Under the pieces are notes generated by a model. That model was not told the origin of the DNA, searched no databases, and saw only the letters and a program-made list of their open reading frames with translations. Source: Paenibacillus sp. FSL H7-0357 (lineage in GTDB: Bacteria; Bacillota; Bacilli; Paenibacillales; Paenibacillaceae). From it: a DNA stretch of 64,000 bases. A program made the translations under genes and the position numbers. Of this stretch, positions 25,667 to 35,419 are shown in pieces. How positions within the stretch are numbered: the first letter of the stretch is position 1; each line of letters starts with the position of its first letter. The DNA is taken from contig NZ_CP009241.1 in NCBI RefSeq assembly GCF_000758525.1, positions 6,386,001-6,450,000 of the forward strand. The letters are read 5' to 3'.

Positions 25667-25775
25667 AAGTGGAAACGGCTTCGCCGTCCTCAAAAGGACG
25701 GTATCCGTTTCAGCGAGAAATAGAAGGATAATTTATAGCGTGAAGCATATAAATGCTTATATTTAAAACAAAGCC
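25667..25775. repeat. 109-bp intergenic repeat, copy C2
   Basis: Second copy of the element at 23918-24026: same nested dyads (CCGTCCT-CAAA-AGGACGG inside GAAACGG / CCGTTTC) and the same AGCGAGAAATAGAAGGATAA tail. It is again placed at the 3' side of a minus-strand operon. Confidence 0.8.
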
Positions 25776-25811
25776 ATTCCCCAGAGTCCTTTCGGACTCC
25801 GAAGAATGGCC
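25774..25811 (-). terminator. Terminator of the cluster II operon
   Basis: Stem GCCATTC / GAATGGC with inner GAGTCC / GGACTC, followed on the minus strand by TTTGTTTT. It lies about 70 nt after the SLH-protein stop. Confidence 0.75.
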
Positions 25812-25879
25812 TTCCCATAATCAAACTATCTGTAGTATCATGTTTAACTCATTCGCAGCAGAGGCTTAGCAGGGCTTAA

Positions 25880-28800
25880 TCACATAGCTCCCTTCGTGCC
25901 CATAGCACTCAGTAAATTCGCAAGCGCCTGAACAGTTTGTGCGCGGCTAGTGGAACCCTGCGGATCAAACCGGCCATCCGGAGCCCCTTGCATAATGCCG
26001 GATGCCAGCGCCTGTGCTACCTGCGCTTTAGCCCAGTCTGACACCTGAACTGCATCAACCATCCTTAGCGGTTCACCGGAAGCTGCTGCCCGGCCCAGCT
26101 TGTATTCATAGGCTTTGACCAGCAGAACAGCCATTTGCTCACGGGTAATCTCCGCATCAGGTGAAAATGCTGTTGCCGTTACACCCTGTACCAGCCCCGC
26201 CTGATAAGCGGCTGCTACGGATTCGGCATACCAGTTGCCCGGGTTCATATCAGAGAATGGAAGCTCCCCACCGGCACTCTTCAGATTAAGCATCCGGGCC
26301 AGCATCGCTGTAAATTCAGCCCGTGTTGCCGTTCCTCCTGGAGAAAATAGATTATCCGTCACACCTGTGACTACATGCTTTGCGCTAAGCGACTTCAGCG
26401 CAGCGTAAACCCAATGGCTGGATGCGACATCCGTGAACGTCTTATCGTAGGAGAACACCGCGTAGGTACTGAAATGATTCAGCATAATAACAGCCTTATT
26501 GCGGGTGCTATCTATACTTCCTCCTGCATAACCCCACAGAGAGCTTGGCTTCTCCTTTACATACACACCCAACAGTTCATCATTTGATATCGCAGCGGAA
26601 TATGGAAGCTCCGCGCGTACAGGCTGCGGGAAGGCAGACAAGACCAGCTCCGCTCCATCCCCCTTACGCAGGAGAAGGCCAAACTCATAGGCTGCACCTT
26701 CCTGCCGGTAGATCCCGCTGCCACTGCCTGACGGGATTGTTCCCGATGTAACCGGAGTGAGAGTGACCACGAGGGCCGCGCCCTTCCGTTCGTTTTCCGG
26801 CAATCTTGCACTGAGTTCAACCAGTACGGAAGCAGGAATCGCCAGCGAGGCCTCTCCGTCCTTAACGATAAGCGATCTCGTGCCAAGCAGTACTCCGGCG
26901 TTCACGGGCAGTAATGCCTCCGTTTTTCCATCATTCAGAGTCACCTCGACGTTGGAGGCTCCCTGATTCTTGGTGAAGATGTCCTCACCAACCGTTTGTG
27001 TCTTCATGCCGACCGTCCCCGCACTGGCTGACGGAGTTGGCACCAGGGTCGGGGCTGGCGTCGGGTTCGGTGCTGGTGTTGGCGTTGGGGCAGCCCCAAT
27101 TACGGTAACTGTTGCCTTGGCTGCCACACCCGTCCCCTCCACCGTGCCGTTCACAATAAAGCTGCCGGTATTTGCATATTGCTGCGGTGCGATCCTCTGC
27201 CAGACGACTGGCACTGCTGATATTGACTTGTCGCTGTATACAGCCGTCACCACCGAAGGCAATGCAGGTGCAATGCCTACCGTTGTGGTTACCTCCACAG
27301 CCTCAAGACTGACAATCCCAGGTGCTTCCGCCTCAAGCACCGACACCTCCGCCAACGCAGGCAGTGCCGTTCCTTCCGCAGCTCCGTTTACTGTGAATGT
27401 GCCTGGTGCTGCATACTGTCCCGGATCTATCTTCTGCCAGACGGCCGGAGTCTCCCCGCTGGTATTGTCGGAGTAAGTAGCTTGCACTACCGTGGGCAGG
27501 GAAGGGGCAACTCCGGCAGGTGTGCTGATATGCACCTTCTGCAGCGCCACAATGTTCCGCTCCGCCGCTTCCGTTACGATCACCTCAGCCACTGCTGGCA
27601 GCGCTGTTCCTTCTACTCTGCCGCCTACTGTAAATTCTCCAGGCTGGGCATAAGTTTCCGGCAGCACCTGCTCCCAGCTCACTGCTGCGGTTCCCTCGCT
27701 TCCATTCTCGTATACCACCGGAATCATTTCCGGCAGGACAGGGGATACCCCCGCAGCAGTCGTTACACCGATACGGCCCACGCTCTGGATGTCCTTGTCA
27801 TCGTATATGGCTTTCACTTGCGATGCGTTCATGGCTCCGTTGTAAATCCGGAAATCATCAAGTCCGGCATTCAGCTGCGCGCCGTCTCCATAGCCGGAGA
27901 CGCCGATCTTCTTGGCATCATTGGTTGCCGTGATCGACTGCGGCGAGCCTTCCAGGTCGACCTGCTGGGCCACTCCGTTTCTGTAAATCATCCCGCTCTT
28001 GGTTGCCGCATCAAAGGTAAAGACAATATGCGTCCACTCATTCAGCGGCAGAAACTCCTCCGGCGACTGCTTCACATAGAAGCCGTTAGCTCCGTCAACG
28101 AATACAATGCTGGAATTGCCGTTGTAGGTGACAAAAAATCCGTTGCCGGCAAAGCTGCCCTCCGGTTTGAACCATAACAGCACATTCTCCTTGTCATTCA
28201 TGGTGCCAGTGCGCTTGATCCAGTAGGACAACGTCAGGCTGCCCGGCTGTAGCTCCGGATCGTTGCCCGCATGGACAAAGTTGCCGCTTGTTCCGCTGAA
28301 GATGAGCGCCTGGTTCTTGTGTCCCTGTCCACTCCAATCGGGCGAGCCGTGAAGTGTTCCATCACGCCCGCTTCCCGAAACGTCTTGAACCGTAATTCCC
28401 TGACCTTCATCAAAGGTATAGCGGAGTGCAAGCTCCGGGAAGGGAGCAATAACCCGTTTCGTCACTGTTACATGAGCCCGGACTTTCGTTTCCGTGCCCA
28501 CAACAGTTCCATTCACCGTGAATAGGCTGCCTTCCTTGTCATACAGACTGGGATCTACCGGCTCCCATTGTACCGGAACCTCGGACACACTGCCGTCCTC
28601 CAGTGTCGCCTTGACCGTTGCCGGAAGCTTCGGCGCCTCCTGAGCCGGAGTAGTCAGGATGGCGTCCTCAACCGAAACAATGTTTCCGGCAGGGGCGATT
28701 AGAGCAGCAATTTCGGCAGCACTAAGGGCTCTGCTGTAAATGCGGAAGTCGTCAACCAGACCGTCAAAATACGGATCTGCGAATTGTGATTTGCCGATGT

Positions 28801-31800
28801 AATTATTTTTGGTCTTGCCAAGGTCGGAAGGCCGGAGCGTCATGTGGTCATTTCTACCTGCCTCCACACCGTCGATATACAGGACACCCTGAGAACCCGT
28901 GAGCGTCACGGCCACATGTTTCCACTCGCCGGCAGGCAGTGCAGGCGCATCAATGACCTGCTCCCGTCCGGCTGCATTGCCGCCGGTAGTAATGGCAAAC
29001 CGGGTGATGGAGCCTGCTTTGGGCGACAGGAACATATAGGTGCCCGTTCCGGTGCCAAAATCGAAGATCCGTGAATAAGTGCCGATCGTGTCCGCCTTCA
29101 CCCAGGCGGAAATCGTAACTTCATCGGCACGGCTCAGCAATCCCTCTGGCATTTTCACATAACCTTCCTGCCCGCTCAAATCCAGGGCATGATTGATTTT
29201 ACCAGGAGTCCAGACTGCCGAGCCGAGCACATTGGCGTCATAACCCCCGCCGGTGGCATCGGAGACTGCCGTTCCTTCGGTTTCGTCAAAGGTATAATGC
29301 GCCAGCAGCTCCACTAGCGGCGGTGCAGCAGCAGCTTCAACCTTAACCGTATCGCTGTGCTCAATCTCCGAATCGCTTACGGTCAGCTTGAACACGTAGA
29401 TTCCCAGCTCTGTAACCGCAAGCGAGGTGAACAGCGCTTTGCTGTTGCCGAATGTTGCCTCGCCGCCGGTTGGCCCGGACAGCAGTGTCCATTCGGAGGT
29501 CAGCTTGCCCTCCGGCAAGCCGTCGTCCTTAGCCTGGCCGCGAAGCACGGCATCATCCACCCGCAAGGTGTATGTGAAGTCCTCCCCCGCATTAACAGCC
29601 GGAGCTTGATTGTCGTCAGGCTCCGTCCCGCTCAGCTCTACAGTGTAGGCAACAGCCGGACCCGCTTCAACGGTCAGCTTAACTTCATCGCCGAAGGCAT
29701 TCAGTTTGCCAGCCGGCTCACCGTCTATACGGATGAGGTAGGCACCTTTTTTCAAGCCGCTGAAGGCAATCGTTGTTTCATGCGCCTTGCCCGGCGTCAA
29801 ATTGCGCAGATTGAAACTGGCATAGTCCTTCTTCATGGACAGTTTGGCTGCCGTAAACTGATCTTTGTCCAGCTCGATATAGAGCTTCTCGGTAATCAGG
29901 TTGACCCGTTTGTACAGGCCATCCGTGGGCGTAATATCGTAATAGACGGCATCCGTGACAGAGACATCCGCCCCGTAACCGGTTACCCCAAAGATCGGAT
30001 CGACCGCAATATCCGCGCTGAGAATCTGAAGCGCGCCGAACAGTCCGAGATCGGCTTCACCGGTCATGCCCTTCCAGCCATTCAGCAGCGGAACATTCCG
30101 GCCGCCGCCGGTTCCATTCGTGCCTTGATTGCCTTTCTCCGCCTGATAGGTCCAGGCTGCAGCTCCGAAGTTTGCCGGATCATCGCTGATCTGGCCGGAG
30201 TTGATCGCACTGAGATTAGCCAGCTTGGCGGCATAGGACAGCCGCTGCTCTTCTTCCCGGCCCGTCCCGGCGTGATAGCGAATCCAATCATCCATAGCAT
30301 AACCTGCCAGGGACGCGCTATACTGGAAATTCCACCAGTTCTCACCCGTGATGGTAACCGGGTCGGCATAGTAATACCACACCGGCATTTGGCCCCGGGA
30401 CGCCCGTGTCTTGGAGTTGATTTTGCCCATCATCTCGAGCGCTTTGGCCTGCTCCGTTTCGTTGCCGCCCTGCATCTTGGCCAGCGTATATACGGCTTCC
30501 TCGCCGGTATTGTCATAGCTGTACTCCGAGCCGTACGGGTATTTGGTATTTTTAAAATTGTTGTATTTGCGCAGCATCTTGGCCCGGACATCATTGGCCT
30601 CATCCATATAACCCTCGTCTTCAAGCGCCTGAATGATATCCGGAGTCGTCAATTCGCCCATAAGCCCGGTTTCCCAGTTGTAGGATACGGGCCCTTCGTA
30701 CAGCGCCTTCAAAATATTATAGGCCCGCAGCAGGTAAGTCTCCTTGGGATGCTTATAGTTGACCAGCTCAGGATAGTTCGCGGCAATTTTATACATGCTG
30801 AAGTACGTATTATAGATATGCGGGTAGGCGTATCCCCGGTAAGTCGGTGTTGTGTTCGGCTCCGCCATCAGGAAGTCATGAATCAGGTAATCCTCATGGT
30901 GGCCGTTCATCAGATTCGTCCAGATTGCCGTCTCAAGATAATCGTCGACCGCCGTGATTTCCGATGCTACAGGGGTTAGGGCATTTTTTTCCGCCAAAAA
31001 CTGTCCGTGTGTCAGCCCCCAGTCATCGCCCCAGCCCCAATACCCGCTGAAGCTGTTCCGTTTCGATTTCGTGTTCATCATCCAGTCGTCAAAAACTTTG
31101 TCTCGAAGATCGCCCGGAAGATTCCACTGTGTGCTTTGCACCATAAAAGCCGCGTGATCCTCCAGAGCCTGGTCAACCGCGTCGATGCCGTAGAACTGCA
31201 GCACTGTTGTGAGACCGCTTCCATAATTTATGGTAACATGCTGCGGACCGAGCTTCGTCAGGCTGAATTCATAAATATGGTGGTCCCCGCCCTTGCGGGC
31301 AAGCAGTGGAATTTCCGTGCCGTCATCCAGCATCACACTATGAATGTCCGCCTTGGTGCGCAGATCGAATTTCACTTTCTGGTTGCTTGGCACGACCATT
31401 CCCGGGACAACAGTTACATCTATCAGTCCCTGCTCATACAGCGTATTCTTTGCCTCCTGCTCATTCGCAACGGCAAACCACTTAAACCCGTAATCCTGTG
31501 CTTCTCCCGCTGCCAACACCAGGCTGGTATTCGGCAAATAACCGCGGTTCGTAGATTTGATCACATTGGAATGAATATAGAATACGTTCAGGCCCTCAAT
31601 CCATTTGCCTTCGTTATCGGGGTTCCAGGCCCATTTGCTGCCCGGATGCTCCTCATTGCGCCAGCGGTCCTGATATTCAAGCCCCGCCCCCGTAGCGGAA
31701 TCCGGCATCAGCATCAGGTATGAGCCAATACCGCTTGGTCTGCCCGCTGTAATATAGGAGCTGTTGTTGCCGACAAAAGAGTGGGTGACCACACGGGTTT

Positions 31801-32389
31801 CATAAATGGCGTCCCCATAGGTCCACTGCTCATTAAAAGGAAGCGGAAGTCCGAAGTCGCCGATCTCCAGCTGCTTTCCGCTGGTGTTAACGACATGAAT
31901 ATCCCACTGCAGATGCCCATCCGCTTCCAGTGTGTAGGTCTCAACCAGCTTGAAATTACGTATACCTTCCGCATTCCCGGAGTTCTCATACGTAACTGTG
32001 ACTTTATTGCCTTCTTTAATGATGTTCCGGACATCTTCCGACTGGTTAGTCGACGCTTTGATCCAAGCCCCGCCGTCCAGGCGATAGGTAAAGATCAGCT
32101 CACCCATCCACTGATGATCAGCTGTATCTTGCTCAGGCGACACCTTCTTGTTCATCACATATTCGGTCGGGAAGGAATCCCCTTTGATTTTAATCGAAGA
32201 GATTTCGCCGTATGACCCGGTTTCAACCAGCAGCTTGTCACTTGTCAGCTCATACGCGCCGGCCTTTGACGGAAAAAGGACTGCTGATACTACCGCCAGC
32301 GCCACAAAGACCGCCCCCGTAAGTATCCTTCTATTCCTAAAACGCGGCTGTACTCTATCTGAAGTCGTGAATATCATGCTCTTCATCAT
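25880..32389 (-). CDS. SLH-anchored DUF5695-like multidomain surface protein, putative glycosidase
   Basis: A 2169-residue exported protein. Signal peptide 1-45; beta-sandwich about 46-400; helical, probably (alpha/alpha) barrel region about 405-800 with aromatic and acidic motifs (YWGWGDDWGLTHGQF, GENWWNFQYSASLAGYAMDDW); beta domain to 920; PKD/Ig-like 925-1020; LamG-like 1030-1230 and 1315-1530; four Big_4-type Ig repeats (1238-1310, 1535-1607, 1611-1687, 1692-1764); a P/T linker; a beta domain 1795-1980; three SLH domains (1984-2165) that bind cell-wall polymer. The first 900 residues resemble DUF5695 proteins, for which I know no proven reaction. As last gene of the operon with GH127 and an importer, it probably releases arabinose-containing glycans at the cell surface. 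The start codon is uncertain by up to four codons. Confidence 0.75.
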   Translation of the reverse strand: MMKSMIFTTSDRVQPRFRNRRILTGAVFVALAVVSAVLFPSKAGAYELTSDKLLVETGSYGEISSIKIKGDSFPTEYVMNKKVSPEQDTADHQWMGELIFTYRLDGGAWIKASTNQSEDVRNIIKEGNKVTVTYENSGNAEGIRNFKLVETYTLEADGHLQWDIHVVNTSGKQLEIGDFGLPLPFNEQWTYGDAIYETRVVTHSFVGNNSSYITAGRPSGIGSYLMLMPDSATGAGLEYQDRWRNEEHPGSKWAWNPDNEGKWIEGLNVFYIHSNVIKSTNRGYLPNTSLVLAAGEAQDYGFKWFAVANEQEAKNTLYEQGLIDVTVVPGMVVPSNQKVKFDLRTKADIHSVMLDDGTEIPLLARKGGDHHIYEFSLTKLGPQHVTINYGSGLTTVLQFYGIDAVDQALEDHAAFMVQSTQWNLPGDLRDKVFDDWMMNTKSKRNSFSGYWGWGDDWGLTHGQFLAEKNALTPVASEITAVDDYLETAIWTNLMNGHHEDYLIHDFLMAEPNTTPTYRGYAYPHIYNTYFSMYKIAANYPELVNYKHPKETYLLRAYNILKALYEGPVSYNWETGLMGELTTPDIIQALEDEGYMDEANDVRAKMLRKYNNFKNTKYPYGSEYSYDNTGEEAVYTLAKMQGGNETEQAKALEMMGKINSKTRASRGQMPVWYYYADPVTITGENWWNFQYSASLAGYAMDDWIRYHAGTGREEEQRLSYAAKLANLSAINSGQISDDPANFGAAAWTYQAEKGNQGTNGTGGGRNVPLLNGWKGMTGEADLGLFGALQILSADIAVDPIFGVTGYGADVSVTDAVYYDITPTDGLYKRVNLITEKLYIELDKDQFTAAKLSMKKDYASFNLRNLTPGKAHETTIAFSGLKKGAYLIRIDGEPAGKLNAFGDEVKLTVEAGPAVAYTVELSGTEPDDNQAPAVNAGEDFTYTLRVDDAVLRGQAKDDGLPEGKLTSEWTLLSGPTGGEATFGNSKALFTSLAVTELGIYVFKLTVSDSEIEHSDTVKVEAAAAPPLVELLAHYTFDETEGTAVSDATGGGYDANVLGSAVWTPGKINHALDLSGQEGYVKMPEGLLSRADEVTISAWVKADTIGTYSRIFDFGTGTGTYMFLSPKAGSITRFAITTGGNAAGREQVIDAPALPAGEWKHVAVTLTGSQGVLYIDGVEAGRNDHMTLRPSDLGKTKNNYIGKSQFADPYFDGLVDDFRIYSRALSAAEIAALIAPAGNIVSVEDAILTTPAQEAPKLPATVKATLEDGSVSEVPVQWEPVDPSLYDKEGSLFTVNGTVVGTETKVRAHVTVTKRVIAPFPELALRYTFDEGQGITVQDVSGSGRDGTLHGSPDWSGQGHKNQALIFSGTSGNFVHAGNDPELQPGSLTLSYWIKRTGTMNDKENVLLWFKPEGSFAGNGFFVTYNGNSSIVFVDGANGFYVKQSPEEFLPLNEWTHIVFTFDAATKSGMIYRNGVAQQVDLEGSPQSITATNDAKKIGVSGYGDGAQLNAGLDDFRIYNGAMNASQVKAIYDDKDIQSVGRIGVTTAAGVSPVLPEMIPVVYENGSEGTAAVSWEQVLPETYAQPGEFTVGGRVEGTALPAVAEVIVTEAAERNIVALQKVHISTPAGVAPSLPTVVQATYSDNTSGETPAVWQKIDPGQYAAPGTFTVNGAAEGTALPALAEVSVLEAEAPGIVSLEAVEVTTTVGIAPALPSVVTAVYSDKSISAVPVVWQRIAPQQYANTGSFIVNGTVEGTGVAAKATVTVIGAAPTPTPAPNPTPAPTLVPTPSASAGTVGMKTQTVGEDIFTKNQGASNVEVTLNDGKTEALLPVNAGVLLGTRSLIVKDGEASLAIPASVLVELSARLPENERKGAALVVTLTPVTSGTIPSGSGSGIYRQEGAAYEFGLLLRKGDGAELVLSAFPQPVRAELPYSAAISNDELLGVYVKEKPSSLWGYAGGSIDSTRNKAVIMLNHFSTYAVFSYDKTFTDVASSHWVYAALKSLSAKHVVTGVTDNLFSPGGTATRAEFTAMLARMLNLKSAGGELPFSDMNPGNWYAESVAAAYQAGLVQGVTATAFSPDAEITREQMAVLLVKAYEYKLGRAAASGEPLRMVDAVQVSDWAKAQVAQALASGIMQGAPDGRFDPQGSTSRAQTVQALANLLSAMGTKGAM

Positions 32390-32546
32390 CCCCTTCTTCT
32401 TAGATTACGGACATTCCCGTTTCTTACAGCGGATACAGGTAAGGACGGCTTCACCTCCTCTCCGGGAAAGGCGGAATCAGGCACAGCCGCATCCCGGAGC
32501 AGATTCCAGATCAATGAACATCATCAATTATGGTTGTTATACGCAT

Positions 32547-34508
32547 TTATTTCTTTGCTTCTTCCCCAACCCAAACGGACATTTCCCCGACGCCCCGGTT
32601 GGCCCAGGCGAAATACGGAATGAAGGTCAGCCGGACCTGCTCTCTCGTCCAGGAAGAGTCACTGCGGTACAGCTCGCGGTCCCAGCTTCCTGCCGGAGTC
32701 AGGCGCGTACCGTCAGCCGCAAGGGTCTTCACTCCTTCCGGGAATCCGCTTTCCTCCGAAAGTGTAAATTCACTCTCCTCGGGCAGACGGAGCTGATACA
32801 GCCTTTTGCCATTGTCGGCTTCCTCTAGGCAGTACACGAACGGCCCGCGCTGCAGTGCGATCTTCGAGAAGGTCTGGCGGATCAGCGGATGTCCTTTCAT
32901 CCGTTTGACCGGCATGGTAAAGGCCAGTTCCACCTTATCGCCGGACTGCCATTCGCGGGTTAAGCGGATATAGCCATCGTCGTCACCGGATGTAATTATC
33001 CGGGACGTCCCTCCAGCCGCAACCTCCACGGCGTCACACCAATCCGGCAGACGCAGAGCCAGTGTGAAGGTAACGGGCTGCTGCGCCGTCACTTCAAAGC
33101 ACACCCGCCCCTCCGGGGCATAACGGGAGTGCTGCTCGATCACAACCGGCTGGCCGGCCACAACGGTCTCCACCCGGCCGCCGATATAGAGCTCGGTGTA
33201 GACGGTGTCTCCCTGCACCGAGTAGATATATTCACCGAGCGAAGCAAGCAGGCGGGCAACATTCGGCGGGCAGCAGGCACAGCTGAACCATCCTTGGCGT
33301 TCGGCTTTGACATGATTGTAGTTTTTATTCCGGCCAAGCACCTCGGGATAGACCTCCAGCGGATTCACATAGAAAAACCGGGTCCCGTCCAGGGACATGC
33401 CGCTGATAACCGTATTGTAGAGCGCACGCTCGATCACATCGGCGTATCTGCTGCTGCGGTGCAGCTGCAGCATGCGGCGGGCAAAAAAGATCAGCCCGAC
33501 CGAAGCGCATGTCTCAGCATAAGCCAGATCCCCAGGCAGGTCATAATCGGCGGTGAAAGACTCCCCTTGCTCCATGGAGCCTATGCCGCCTGTGATGTAC
33601 ATCCGCTTGCTGACGATGTTGTCCCACAGCTTCCGGCAGGCCTCAAGCATGCCTGCATCCTGCGTGGCGGCAGCGATATCGGCCATAGCGGTGCACATGT
33701 ACACCAGCCGTACGGCATGGCCTTCCGCTGTGTCCTGCTCCCTTACCGGCAGATGGGACTGGCTGTAGGAGTGGTCATGCACCATTGAGAGCTGCGGGAA
33801 ATGCAGGGTTCTTCCACGCTTCTCCCACTCCTCCTCAAAGTAGTGCGGCTTACGGCCGCGCTGCCCGAGGAAGTAGCTGCTCATCCGCAGATATTTCTCA
33901 TTTCCCGTAGCCTGGTGCAGCTTTACCAGCGCCAGTTCAATCTCCTGGTGCCCGTCATAGCCCTGGAGCTTGCCCGGATCCGTCCCGAATATCGTGTCAA
34001 TATAATCGGCAAACCGGCTGACGGCGTTCAGCAGCTTTCTTTTGCCCGTAGCCCGGAAATAGGCCGTCGCGGCTTCGATCAAATGTCCTGCACAGTATAG
34101 CTCATGGCATTCCGCAAGATCGCTCCACTCCCTGCCCGGCTCCTTGAGCATGAAATACGTATTGATGTAGCCGTCACCCCGCTGAGCCTCGGCAATCAGC
34201 TCAATGACCCCGTCCGCAATTTCTTCCAGCGCCGGATCACGTTTCGTCTCCAGCAGGTACGCTGCTGCTTCCAGCCATTTGGCCACATCGCTGTCCTGAA
34301 AAACCATGCCGTAGAACTCGCCTTCCTCCCTCCCGGCGGCGATTTTGAAATTGCGGATCGCGTGGCTCGGCTCCGCGCCTTCGATGCGGTCATTCAGCGC
34401 TTCCCACTGATAAGGAACCATGACCTCACGTACGAGCCGGATATATTCAGACCAGAAAGGATCGTTGATTTGGATGTTGCGCTTAGCGGCACTCTCTGTT
34501 TGATTCAT
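32547..34508 (-). CDS. GH127 beta-L-arabinofuranosidase
   Basis: A 653-residue cytoplasmic (alpha/alpha)6 enzyme resembling Bifidobacterium HypBA1, which removes beta-L-arabinofuranose using a cysteine nucleophile held by zinc. The ligand and catalytic residues are visible: Glu 316 (ESFTADYD), Glu 332 and Cys 334 (YAETCASVG), and Cys 412/413 (FSCACCPPN). The N-terminal ITDPFWSEYIRLVREVMVPYQW-like region (here NIQINDPFWSEYIRLV) and the C-terminal beta domains are complete. It follows the permease gene by 50 nt and precedes the SLH-protein gene. The substrate would be beta-arabinofuranosyl oligosaccharides from pectin side chains, arabinogalactan proteins or extensin, imported by the linked transporter. 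Confidence 0.92.
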   Translation of the reverse strand: MNQTESAAKRNIQINDPFWSEYIRLVREVMVPYQWEALNDRIEGAEPSHAIRNFKIAAGREEGEFYGMVFQDSDVAKWLEAAAYLLETKRDPALEEIADGVIELIAEAQRGDGYINTYFMLKEPGREWSDLAECHELYCAGHLIEAATAYFRATGKRKLLNAVSRFADYIDTIFGTDPGKLQGYDGHQEIELALVKLHQATGNEKYLRMSSYFLGQRGRKPHYFEEEWEKRGRTLHFPQLSMVHDHSYSQSHLPVREQDTAEGHAVRLVYMCTAMADIAAATQDAGMLEACRKLWDNIVSKRMYITGGIGSMEQGESFTADYDLPGDLAYAETCASVGLIFFARRMLQLHRSSRYADVIERALYNTVISGMSLDGTRFFYVNPLEVYPEVLGRNKNYNHVKAERQGWFSCACCPPNVARLLASLGEYIYSVQGDTVYTELYIGGRVETVVAGQPVVIEQHSRYAPEGRVCFEVTAQQPVTFTLALRLPDWCDAVEVAAGGTSRIITSGDDDGYIRLTREWQSGDKVELAFTMPVKRMKGHPLIRQTFSKIALQRGPFVYCLEEADNGKRLYQLRLPEESEFTLSEESGFPEGVKTLAADGTRLTPAGSWDRELYRSDSSWTREQVRLTFIPYFAWANRGVGEMSVWVGEEAKK

Positions 34509-34558
34509 TGATGGAGCTCTCCTCTCTTTTTCTGCGGGGCATTCCCGCCTATAGCACC

Positions 34559-35416
34559 TTATCCTTTGACTCCGCCGACGGTCAGCCCCTCCATGAAGTA
34601 GCGCTGGAAGAACAGGAACACCAGCAGAATCGGCAGAATAGCCAGCACAGCGCCCGCGATCAGAGCTTCATAATTGTTCCCAAGCGGGGAGACGAAGGAG
34701 GCCAGTCCGATCGGCAAGGTGAATTGCTCTGTCGTGCGGAGCACAATCAGCGGCCACAGGAAATTATTCCAGCTGTTCATGGCCTGCAGGATGGTAATCG
34801 CTCCAAAGGCGGGGGCCATCAGCGGCACCATGATTTTGAAGAAAATCCCGTATTCCGAGCATCCGTCGATTCTCCCCGCATCCATGAAATCCTTCGGAAG
34901 CCCCAGCGCAAACTGGCGGAAGAAGAAAATCGGCAGCGGCGCGACAACAAACGGCAGAATGACGCCCCAAATGGTATTGATCAGCTTCAGGGAAATCGTT
35001 AATTTATAGAGCGGCAGCAGAATAATCTCCACCGGGATCATCATCACGACAAGCACCAGGGTAAAAATCAGATTACGCCCCTTGAAGCGGTACATCCCGA
35101 GGCCGTAACCGACCATCGAGGAGAGCAGCAGGCTCAGCAGCGTAAACAGCACGCTGATGAGCAAACTGTTCTTGTACCACCCAAAATAATTGGCGGCGGC
35201 TCCTTCCCCCGAAAAAATGCTTTTGTAGTTGGTAAAGCTCATCAGATCAAAGTCCAGCCGGACATTCAGACCATAGCGGAAAAGTTCGGTCGCCGGCTTC
35301 AGCGAAGCCAGAAACAACGCATATAATGGAAACAGCATTAGTGCAGCCAGGATGACAAACAGGATCACCAGCAGCAGAGAGGAGGGGGTAAGCTTAAATT
35401 TGGATGGGGTCCGCAT
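34559..35416 (-). CDS. Carbohydrate ABC permease, MalG/UgpE type
   Basis: A 285-residue CUT1 permease with six helices. The N-terminal leader ends LLLVILFVILAALMLFPLYALFLASLKPATELF. The EAA loop reads FMDAGRIDGCSEYGIFFKIMVPLMAPAFGAITI, and the C-terminus is FFQRYFMEGLTVGGVKG. The start follows GGAAGGAGG and lies 3 nt after the stop of the partner permease. By context it imports arabinose-containing oligosaccharides. It belongs to a different permease subgroup from the YtcP proteins of clusters I and III. Confidence 0.9.
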   Translation of the reverse strand: MRTPSKFKLTPSSLLLVILFVILAALMLFPLYALFLASLKPATELFRYGLNVRLDFDLMSFTNYKSIFSGEGAAANYFGWYKNSLLISVLFTLLSLLLSSMVGYGLGMYRFKGRNLIFTLVLVVMMIPVEIILLPLYKLTISLKLINTIWGVILPFVVAPLPIFFFRQFALGLPKDFMDAGRIDGCSEYGIFFKIMVPLMAPAFGAITILQAMNSWNNFLWPLIVLRTTEQFTLPIGLASFVSPLGNNYEALIAGAVLAILPILLVFLFFQRYFMEGLTVGGVKG

Positions 35417-35419
35417 GAA

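Larger units (their letters stand above)
24863..25879. other. 1-kb gap without a gene, rich in repeats
   Basis: Holds repeat element B (25065-25327), three loosely similar TAGTTG(C/T)A-N5-6-TACA motifs (about 25322, 25372 and 25486), repeat C2 (25667-25775) and the terminator of the SLH-protein operon. A 73-codon plus-strand frame at 25377-25598 lacks a ribosome site and is rejected. Confidence 0.6.

Noticed and set aside
29357..30979. 540-codon open frame on the plus strand inside the DUF5695-like gene
   Set aside because: It is antisense to a long gene with clear domains, has no ribosome site, and its translation shows no domain. Long antisense frames are common in GC-balanced coding sequence.
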